Positions 7,301 to 12,179 of a DNA stretch of 12,179 nucleotides are shown piece after piece. The translations under genes were made by a program, and so were the position numbers. Under the pieces are notes generated by a model, which saw only the letters and a program-made list of their open reading frames with translations, was not told the origin of the DNA and did not search any database. This DNA comes from Vulcanimicrobiota bacterium (GTDB lineage Bacteria; Vulcanimicrobiota; Vulcanimicrobiia; Vulcanimicrobiales; Vulcanimicrobiaceae). The stretch spans positions 1 through 12,179 of the forward strand of contig JAFAHB010000269.1 of the NCBI GenBank assembly GCA_019237435.1. The letters are read 5' to 3'. Every line of letters begins with the position of its first letter. Positions within the stretch are counted from its first letter, which is position 1.

Positions 7301-7601
7301 TGCGACGGAGGCGATCAATAAGATCGCCGACGGTTCGCCGCACGTGCTCGACTTGATCGCCTCCCGTGCCGTCGACCTGGTGATCAACGACGCAAAAGGC
7401 CCCCGTGAAATCTCCGACGACTACAAGATTCGCCGTGCCGCGGTCGAAGCGAGCGTGGCGTGCTTGACGAGTCTCGATACGGCACGGGCGCTGGCGGAGG
7501 CGCTCACATGCAAAGCCGGCCCGCCGCGCAGCCTGCAGGAGTACCGCGCGTCTTCGTCATCGGCGCAAACGCCAGCACCCTCGCCGTCATCAATAGCTTG
7601 A
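4374..7601 (+). CDS. carB: carbamoyl-phosphate synthase large subunit
   Basis: This subunit makes carbamoyl phosphate from bicarbonate, ATP and ammonia supplied by CarA, for pyrimidine and arginine synthesis. From the GTG at 4374 the product is 1075 residues, the usual CarB length. The first synthetase half opens with VMVIGSGPIVIGQAAEFDY and contains VLVNSNPATIMTDP and the LGGQTGLNLA ATP-grasp blocks. An oligomerisation segment spans about 400-545. The second half restarts at about residue 548 with VVVVGSGPIRIGQGIEFDY, NNNPETVSTDFD and FGGQTAINLA. From about residue 932 an MGS-like allosteric domain follows (ILVSISDEEK, ATPGTRAMLEAAG, KIADGSPHVLD, VINDAKGP, DDYKIRRAA). The frame is open upstream to an ATG at 4185, but those 63 residues are encoded by intergenic repeats, and the family N-terminus (MP-K/R-R) starts at 4374. 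No clear ribosome-binding site precedes the GTG. The last 16 residues (Ser/Pro/Ala-rich) after LQEYRA overlap the next gene. No carA is adjacent. Confidence 0.97.
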   Translation: MPRRSVMVIGSGPIVIGQAAEFDYAGVQACRALREEGHRVVLVNSNPATIMTDPEVADAVYLEPLTVGAVEEILARERPDALLPTLGGQTGLNLAVELEEAGVLRRYGVELLGTPIETIRLAEDRERFKLKMLEIGEPVPESAIVTQIDEGLAFAKIAGYPLVVRPAYTLAGTGGGVVYDEAHLRETLDAGLNASLIHQALLETSLLGWKEIEYEVLRDCAGNCIVVCNMENIDPVGVHTGDSIVVAPSQTLSDLEYQMLRSASINVIRALDVQGGCNIQFALHPSRSEYAIIEVNPRVSRSSALASKATGYPIAKISTRIALGQTLDQIPNPVTGVTKAAYEPTLDYVVVKIPRWPFDKFPIADTTIGTQMKSTGEAMGIGRTFRAALLKAVRGLDLNRETLTGALTDWSDAELEAITARPTHERLFAVAELLRRATNGQRTGAIERVHAASAIDRFWLYEIAQLVAIEERLRGNPSDGDVTEALQSGYSTRSVASLNKQIAARNGRVGSQAAFRMVDTAAAEFPAKSPYYYVSPGERDEMRAMQRDAVVVVGSGPIRIGQGIEFDYSCVHAAWALKNAGRSPVVINNNPETVSTDFDISDALVFEPPGPDEVEATCRATQARGVMLAFGGQTAINLAAELSRRGVPIVGSDRRSLDMAENREEFDAALARLGVARPRGRAARSFREARAIARELGFPVLVRPSFVLGGRAMEIVHNEAQLAAYAESAPPILPEAPLLVDKYLRGLELEVDAIFDGEEILIPGIFEHVERAGIHSGDSISVYPVQSIDAAMERRIADVMLAIARELGIRGLINIQFVVHDGTLYIIEANPRASRTVPIIQKATGINLVAAATRIALGERLRDMEYGTGMHPHVSYVVVKVPVFSFSKMRGVETMLGPEMKSTGEVLGIDWSFGGALLKGFLAAGVRLPRGGGRILVSISDEEKDESIPVLQAYARLGHRLVATPGTRAMLEAAGIATEAINKIADGSPHVLDLIASRAVDLVINDAKGPREISDDYKIRRAAVEASVACLTSLDTARALAEALTCKAGPPRSLQEYRASSSSAQTPAPSPSSIA
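7496..7500 (+). promoter_or_regulatory. ribosome-binding site inside the carB 3' end
   Basis: GGAGG ends 7 bases before the ATG at 7508, supporting that ATG over the in-frame GTG at 7460 as the start of the gene overlapping carB. Confidence 0.65.
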
Positions 7602-8239
7602 GGAACGATCCGATTACCGCGCAACTCGTTCCGCTCGCGTGGACGCCGACGGGCATAGCGCTCGGCACGCAGCGCCAAGGTGTCGGCATCGCGCGTGCCG
7701 GGCTTCTGGACTGGATCGACCGGACGTTTCCGCCCGACGACGAGCGCGCCTTCGTGGCGTCGGTCCGCGACTTGGAGCTGCTCATCCGGATCGATTGGGA
7801 GTCACCTTTTCCTGAAAAACTCGACGACGACAGCGTGATCAACGTCGACGATCTTCCCGACGAGATTGCCGAGGGGCTGGCGCAGCCGGCGGCCGCGCTC
7901 GTTGCGTGCGCGGCGTGCCGCCGCCTGTGCGTGCGCGACGACTTCCTCTGGAAAGAAAAGCAGCTTTGCGCTTGGGACTACCACGCGCAGGTCTTCGGCA
8001 AACGCGGACCTTGGCGTGAGGGGCCCTATGAAGCGCGGCACTTCGAAACGCTTCCAAGCTGTGCGTACGTCGCGGCCGACCTCTTGAGGGAGCGCAACGT
8101 CGAGATCTTGCTTACGCTTCAGGAGCTGCCCGAAATGCCGATCGATAAAATAGTCAATGCGCTGCTTCAGAGCGATTCGGCGTATCCGCATATGGCAGTG
8201 AGGACGCAAAGCGGCATCGCGGTGCTGCGCGAGAAGTAG
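7508..8239 (+). CDS. unrecognised cysteine-containing protein overlapping carB
   Basis: The product is 243 residues and I do not recognise the family. The N-terminal part begins with a beta-strand/glycine turn (VPRVFVIGANASTLAVINSL, 12-31) that resembles a nucleotide-binding or Rossmann-type start but lacks the full GxGxxG. The middle is acidic (EKLDDDSVINVDDLPDEIAEG). A cysteine cluster C134-x2-C137-x3-C141-x12-C154, followed by His159 and Cys185, could bind zinc or an iron-sulfur cluster. The C-terminal part (VEILLTLQELPEMPIDKIVNALLQ) is predicted helical, with no membrane segment or signal peptide, so it is probably cytosolic. The start is set by GGAGG at 7496-7500 and lies 94 nt inside carB. 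The stop is 17 nt before the PBP gene. Tight packing suggests co-expression with cell-wall genes, but function cannot be inferred. The overlap region in this frame looks more protein-like than the carB tail. Confidence 0.82.
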   Translation: MQSRPAAQPAGVPRVFVIGANASTLAVINSLRNDPITAQLVPLAWTPTGIALGTQRQGVGIARAGLLDWIDRTFPPDDERAFVASVRDLELLIRIDWESPFPEKLDDDSVINVDDLPDEIAEGLAQPAAALVACAACRRLCVRDDFLWKEKQLCAWDYHAQVFGKRGPWREGPYEARHFETLPSCAYVAADLLRERNVEILLTLQELPEMPIDKIVNALLQSDSAYPHMAVRTQSGIAVLREK

Positions 8240-8243
8240 ACGG

Positions 8244-8257
8244 TCACGAGTCACGAG
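8244..8257 (+). repeat. tandem heptamer TCACGAG at the PBP start
   Basis: Two exact copies of TCACGAG (8244-8250 and 8251-8257) are followed by TGACGAA. Together they give an imperfect inverted repeat GTCAC (8243-8247) / GTGAC (8257-8261). They occupy the place where a ribosome-binding site for the GTG at 8257 would be expected, and no Shine-Dalgarno is seen. Confidence 0.5.
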
Positions 8258-9663
8258 TGACGAACCGCGCCATACGCGATCTCTCGACCTTCTTCGTGCT
8301 GCTTTTCGTTGTATTGGTGCTACGGCAGACGTACGTCCAGATCGTAGCGGCTCCCCGGATCGCAGCTCGCCCGACCAATCCTCGCCACGCGCTCCTCGAT
8401 GCCGGCCGCGGGCGCATTCTGGCAAGTGACGGAACCGTGCTCGCGCAGACGGTCAACGGCCGTCGCGTCTATCCATTTGGACCTGCGCTCGCGCATCCCG
8501 TCGGCTACGCCTCGGTTCGCTACGGCACGTCCGGTATCGAAGGCAGTTTCGACGCTGCCCTGACGTCGCCGGACTACAGCGGCGACCCGGTAGCCCAGCT
8601 CGTCGCGCTCGCCGAGACGCTGCGCGGGAATCCGGTCGCCGAGCAAGGTGCTGACGTCATCACGACCATCGTGCCCGGTATTCAGTCGAGGCTTTTCGAG
8701 TTGCTCTCGCACTATCCGCGAGCGGCCGGCATCGCGCTCGATCCGCGAACGGGAGCGGTGCTCGCACTTGCCAGCGTGCCGAGCTTCGACCCTAACGATT
8801 TCGACGCGGCCTTTTCGGCGCTGAGTTCCGACCCGGCGTCGCCGCTTCTGGACCGTGCCCTCGACGGACTTTACCCGCCCGGCTCGACCTTCAAGATGTT
8901 TACGGCTTCGGCGGCGTTGGACAGTAATACGGTGACGATGGATTCGTACTTCGAGGATCCGGGATACCTGGTAATCGGCGATTTCACGTTGCACGACAAC
9001 GAGAGCGAAGCGACCGGATACGGGGATCTCACGACGGCTTTTGCTCTTTCGAGCAACGTCGACTTCGGGCAAATTGCGCTAAGAATGGGCGTCGACACGT
9101 TTTATGAATACCTCGACCGTTGGGGCATCGGCGGTTCGCTCGACTTTCAACTTCCGGCAGCGCGCGATCACGTGCCGGACAAAGGCGGCATCGTGCCCGG
9201 CGAACTCGCCCAAATGGGCTTCGGACAAGGCGCGCTGCTGATGACGCCGCTGCAGATGGCCCTGATCGGCGCGACGATTGCTAACGACGGCAGCGAGCCC
9301 CGCCCATATATCGTGCGCCAGATCGTCCGCAACGGCGTCGTGCAGACCTCAACTGAGGCGGCCACGCTCGCAAGCCCGGTATCTCCGGATACCGCCGCGA
9401 AGGTATCGAAGATGATGGTTGCCGTCGTGCAGCGCGGTACGGGCACTCCGGCGCAGCTGGCGCACGTCACAGTTGCCGGAAAGACCGGTACGGCGACCAA
9501 CCCACGGGGACGCTCGCACGCATGGTTTGTCGCCTTCGCGCCGGCGGAGCATCCGCGAGTCGCCGTGGCGATCGTGGTGGAGAACGTGGGCTACGGCGCA
9601 ACCTATGCGGCACCGATCGCGCGAGAGATCATCCGTACGGCTTTGGAACGCGGGAACGTCTGA
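8257..9663 (+). CDS. pbpA: class B penicillin-binding protein (PbpA-like transpeptidase)
   Basis: This is a membrane-anchored D,D-transpeptidase that cross-links peptidoglycan. The product is 468 residues. One signal-anchor helix (about 11-30) is followed by a short, reduced dimerisation region with the conserved RGRILASDGTVLA segment (51-63). The transpeptidase domain has all three active-site motifs: S210-T-F-K213 in LYPPGSTFK, S265-S-N267, and K409-T-G in AGKTGTAT. The short N-terminal module, the YPFG...GYASVRYGTSGIE segment and the motif SFDPN closely follow the layout of mycobacterial PbpA, not a full-length PBP2 or FtsI. The GTG at 8257 places the anchor helix near the N-terminus; the upstream bases carry a heptamer repeat and no Shine-Dalgarno. 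The kinase gene follows after 9 nt, as in actinobacterial pbpA-pknA/pknB clusters, but rodA/ftsW is absent here. Confidence 0.93.
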   Translation: MTNRAIRDLSTFFVLLFVVLVLRQTYVQIVAAPRIAARPTNPRHALLDAGRGRILASDGTVLAQTVNGRRVYPFGPALAHPVGYASVRYGTSGIEGSFDAALTSPDYSGDPVAQLVALAETLRGNPVAEQGADVITTIVPGIQSRLFELLSHYPRAAGIALDPRTGAVLALASVPSFDPNDFDAAFSALSSDPASPLLDRALDGLYPPGSTFKMFTASAALDSNTVTMDSYFEDPGYLVIGDFTLHDNESEATGYGDLTTAFALSSNVDFGQIALRMGVDTFYEYLDRWGIGGSLDFQLPAARDHVPDKGGIVPGELAQMGFGQGALLMTPLQMALIGATIANDGSEPRPYIVRQIVRNGVVQTSTEAATLASPVSPDTAAKVSKMMVAVVQRGTGTPAQLAHVTVAGKTGTATNPRGRSHAWFVAFAPAEHPRVAVAIVVENVGYGATYAAPIAREIIRTALERGNV

Positions 9664-9672
9664 GGTTCCGGT

Positions 9673-11766
9673 TTGATCGAAGAACGAGGTTTCAATAACC
9701 GGTACCGTCTCGACCGCAAGCTCGGCGAAGGCGGCATGGCAACAGTCTATTGCGGCACCGACATCTTGCTCCGACGTCGCGTCGCAATCAAAGTCTTGCG
9801 CGAACAGTACGCCGCCGACGCCGAGTTCGTGCGACGGTTCTATCAGGAGGCGGAGTCGGCGGCAAAACTCTCGCATCCCAATATCGTCAACACGTACGAC
9901 GTCGGGCACGAAGGCGATACGTATTTCATCGTCATGGAGCTCGTGGACGGTCCGTCGCTTGCTGAGATCATCGCGGCCGACGGACGCCTTCCGGAGCCGG
10001 TCGCCATCGATTATGCGGTGCAAATCGCGAGCGGCCTTGCCTACGCTCACCGGCAAGGCTTACTGCACCGCGATATCAAGCCCGCAAACGTACTCGTCAC
10101 CAAAGACGACGTCGTCAAGCTCTCCGATTTCGGCATTGCGCGCGCCGTCTCGCAGCAAACGATGGCACTGACCAAGCCGGGCTTGGTCATGGGCAGCGTT
10201 TACTACATTTCGCCGGAACAGGCGCAGGAGCACGAGATCCACGAGACTTCGGATCTTTATAGCCTGGGCGTCGTGCTCTATCAGATGCTGACTGGTAAGC
10301 TTCCTTACACCGGAGAGTCGCCCGTCACCGTCGCGTTGAAGCACATCGGCGATCCGGTGCCGACGATCGACACCAAGACCACCGGCGTGAGCCCGGCGCT
10401 GGCATCGATCGTGAACCGCCTGTTACAGAAGAAGCCGGAGCATCGGTTTGCGTCCGCGAGCGACTTGGCGACCGCCCTGCGCGAAGCACGAGAACGCCCA
10501 GCGATTGCCGGCTATCGCATCGCCGACGATGCGCCCACGCAGGCAATCTCGTTTGCGCAGGGACGCTCCTCACGCACGCTGCCGCCGCGACGGTCGCCGA
10601 TGCCGGACCGGCCGTACCGCCTTGAGGAGGAAGGCCCGCGGCGCAGTTCGGGATGGGCGGTCATCGGTCTGATTGCGGCGTTGCTCGCCGCGACCGCGCT
10701 CGGCTACCTGGTGTTCGGGCGATCCTTCACGACGTTGGGCGGCGGCGTCGCCGTCGGCGACTATACCGGCATGACGCAAGCGCAAGCCCAAGAAGCTGTC
10801 GTGAACGCGGGCTTGCGCACCCGTTTTACGAAGACCGCGAGCGAAACGGTTCCCCCGGATCACGTCATTCGCCAAACGCCTCCCGCCGGAACTCGAGTGG
10901 AGCGCAATCAGGTCGTCGAGCTTTTCATCAGCAACGGCAAGCCGCTCATCGGGCTCGTGGACGTGCGCGGCTACAACGTGAACGACGCCCAACGGACGCT
11001 GCAACAAGAAGGCTTCGCCGTGACGCTCACGCGACGATACGACAACACGGTCGCGGACAACGTCATCGATCAGAGCCCCAAAGCGAGCGCCAAGGTTTTC
11101 GAAGGCAGCCGCGTGACGTTGATTGTCTCGCAGGGACCGCAGCCGGTCGTCGTGCCGAACTTCGTTTCGATGCCGGTCGAGGTCGCGCGGCGGCTTGCTG
11201 ATCGACTCGGAATCACCCTCGACGCGTCGCAGAGCGTGCCCGGCATGCCGCCGGGAACGATCGGCTCGCAAAACGTCGCGCAAGGGACGAAGGTCGATCG
11301 CAATGCTACGGTACGCGTCGTCGTCAACTCCGGAATGCTGAACGGCCCTCCGAGTCCTGCGGCCGACGAGCCGACGGTTGCGCTACCGAGCGTGGTCGGC
11401 CAGGATTACGACTCGGCGAGGCGGACGCTCACGGAGGGTGGCTTCCAAATCGCGGTGCGATACCAACAGCAAAATGCGAACAACGGCACTATCGTCGGTC
11501 AGACTCCGCCGGGCGGCCAAGTACCCCAAGGCTCCACGGTCATACTGATGCTCTCGGTCTCCGGCGAAGTTCCCGACACCGTCGGGTTGACGGCCGAGGA
11601 CGCGATTCGGCTTTTGCGCGCGTATGGATACTCGGTCGCGCAGTGGCAATACACGACGGCGGTCGGAGCCGACGGAAAAGTGGTCGGGACAGAGCCGCCC
11701 GCCGGAACGCCACTTGCGCCGGGCTCGTCGCTCACGGTAACCGTGAACGGAACGCCGCGACCCTGA
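9673..11766 (+). CDS. pknB: PASTA-domain serine/threonine protein kinase
   Basis: This is a transmembrane kinase that in related bacteria senses muropeptides or lipid II and phosphorylates cell-wall and division proteins. The product is 697 residues. The cytoplasmic Hanks-type domain (about 11-270) has the glycine loop GEGGMATV (18-25), VAIK with Lys40, Glu59 in helix C, HRDIKPAN (132-139, Asp134), DFG (152-154), an activation segment with Thr163 and Thr167, SPEQ (180-183) and DLYSLG (194-199). A linker of about 60 residues leads to one transmembrane helix (about 328-348). The extracellular part has five PASTA domains at about 357-421, 425-488, 492-553, 568-630 and 632-693, each ending in a Q/E-x-P-x-x-G-x-x-(V)-type turn and a V-strand. 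All catalytic residues are present. The start is a TTG at 9673, preceded by GAGG at 9662-9665, 9 nt after the PBP stop; no better start fits before the glycine loop. Confidence 0.95.
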   Translation: MIEERGFNNRYRLDRKLGEGGMATVYCGTDILLRRRVAIKVLREQYAADAEFVRRFYQEAESAAKLSHPNIVNTYDVGHEGDTYFIVMELVDGPSLAEIIAADGRLPEPVAIDYAVQIASGLAYAHRQGLLHRDIKPANVLVTKDDVVKLSDFGIARAVSQQTMALTKPGLVMGSVYYISPEQAQEHEIHETSDLYSLGVVLYQMLTGKLPYTGESPVTVALKHIGDPVPTIDTKTTGVSPALASIVNRLLQKKPEHRFASASDLATALREARERPAIAGYRIADDAPTQAISFAQGRSSRTLPPRRSPMPDRPYRLEEEGPRRSSGWAVIGLIAALLAATALGYLVFGRSFTTLGGGVAVGDYTGMTQAQAQEAVVNAGLRTRFTKTASETVPPDHVIRQTPPAGTRVERNQVVELFISNGKPLIGLVDVRGYNVNDAQRTLQQEGFAVTLTRRYDNTVADNVIDQSPKASAKVFEGSRVTLIVSQGPQPVVVPNFVSMPVEVARRLADRLGITLDASQSVPGMPPGTIGSQNVAQGTKVDRNATVRVVVNSGMLNGPPSPAADEPTVALPSVVGQDYDSARRTLTEGGFQIAVRYQQQNANNGTIVGQTPPGGQVPQGSTVILMLSVSGEVPDTVGLTAEDAIRLLRAYGYSVAQWQYTTAVGADGKVVGTEPPAGTPLAPGSSLTVTVNGTPRP

Positions 11767-12179
11767 CGAAATCAGCGCTGCGCATCCTCGGGATCGATCC
11801 CGCGCTGCGCACGACCGGCTACGGCGCGATCGAACGTTCCAGCGGTCGCGTACGCCTAATCGAAGCCGGTATCGTCGTTACCAGCGCAGGGGGGACGCTC
11901 GAACAGCGGCTGCGCGAGTTGCATGCGGGCATCGCCGAAGTCATCGCTCAGACGCAGCCGAAACTGGTCGTGATCGAAGAGCTTTACACTGCTTACAAGA
12001 ACCCGCGCACCGCATTGCTGATGGGGCACGCGCGGGGCGTGCTGTGCTTAGCAAGCGCGCAAGCCGGAGTGGCGGTCCATTCGCTCGGGCATGCGCGCGT
12101 CAAACGCGCGCTGATAGGATCGGGCAGCGCGCGAAAGGACCAGGTCAATGCGATGGTGACTCGGTTGCTGCGGCTTCGC
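11763..12179 (+). CDS. ruvC: crossover junction endodeoxyribonuclease RuvC, 3'-partial
   Basis: RuvC resolves Holliday junctions with RuvAB by symmetric nicking. The frame runs to the window end without a stop. The first block RILGIDPALRTTGYG contains the first catalytic Asp (D7 if counting from the codon at 11778). LVVIEELY holds the second acidic residue, and KNPRTALLMGHARGV and SARKDQVNAMV match further conserved blocks; the last catalytic acids lie beyond the edge. No ATG, GTG or TTG is available near the conserved start. The choices are CTG at 11763, which overlaps the kinase stop as CTGA, CTG at 11778, which gives exactly the family N-terminus (M)RILGID, or a GTG at 11643, which adds 40 residues of PASTA-gene shadow. 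I give 11763 as a compromise. In many genomes ruvA and ruvB follow. Confidence 0.93.
   Translation, partial: MTKSALRILGIDPALRTTGYGAIERSSGRVRLIEAGIVVTSAGGTLEQRLRELHAGIAEVIAQTQPKLVVIEELYTAYKNPRTALLMGHARGVLCLASAQAGVAVHSLGHARVKRALIGSGSARKDQVNAMVTRLLRLR

Noticed and set aside
7460..7507. GTG at 7460 as start of the unknown gene
   Set aside because: No ribosome-binding site, and it would deepen the carB overlap to 142 nt; ATG 7508 has GGAGG at proper spacing.
8320..9072. A 250-codon minus-strand frame opposite pbpA
   Set aside because: Shadow of the transpeptidase gene; heavily basic, no ribosome-binding site, no family features.
10570..11283. A 237-codon minus-strand frame opposite the PASTA region
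   Set aside because: Arginine- and histidine-rich composition typical of an antisense shadow; the PASTA repeats explain the + strand.
1..12179. tRNA, rRNA, CRISPR array, transposase or phage genes
   Set aside because: No cloverleaf-like, rRNA-like, spaced-repeat or transposase motifs were seen by eye; a tool-based scan was not possible.

Overview
The window is GC-rich and densely coded, with frequent GTG/TTG starts. It looks like a chromosomal segment from a bacterium of the Terrabacteria side of the tree. The evidence is a PASTA-domain serine/threonine kinase (PknB type) directly behind a mycobacterial-PbpA-like penicillin-binding protein, plus a GloVer-repeat secreted protein of a kind common in environmental lineages. 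A candidate phylum such as Eremiobacterota (WPS-2) would fit, but that is inference; there is no rRNA or other definitive marker here.

Left part (1-1427): the 3' portion of a membrane-anchored von Willebrand A (BatA-like) protein, cut by the window edge, overlaps by 4 nt (GTGA) with pdxH (pyridoxamine 5'-phosphate oxidase). A roughly 300-bp spacer follows. It carries a good sigma70-type promoter on the + strand and, on the - strand, an open frame with coding-like composition but no convincing start.

Middle (1724-4373): a secreted or lipoprotein GloVer-repeat protein with seven repeat motifs and three cysteine-pair loop insertions is followed by a 60-residue coiled-coil/transmembrane miniprotein. 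Convergent to these is an eight-helix membrane protein that looks like two fused DoxX-like units. A gene-free stretch (4086-4373) then holds a palindromic intergenic repeat, a tandem 10-mer and a second hairpin. An apparent N-terminal extension of carB runs through these repeats and should be discarded.

Right part (4374-12179): five co-directional genes, tightly spaced or overlapping, form a probable operon: carB (large subunit of carbamoyl-phosphate synthase, no carA nearby); an unrecognised cysteine-containing 243-residue protein whose start lies 94 nt inside carB; a class B PBP (pbpA-like); a PASTA kinase with five PASTA domains (pknB-like); and ruvC (Holliday junction resolvase, cut by the window end), which lacks an ATG/GTG/TTG start at the expected place. 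The PBP and kinase together suggest peptidoglycan synthesis coupled to muropeptide sensing. The usual partners rodA/ftsW and a PP2C phosphatase are not between or beside them in this window.

No tRNA, rRNA, CRISPR array, insertion sequence or prophage was seen. The features most worth a second look are the unknown gene nested onto carB, the cysteine-looped GloVer protein, the intergenic repeat at the carB promoter region and the non-standard ruvC start.
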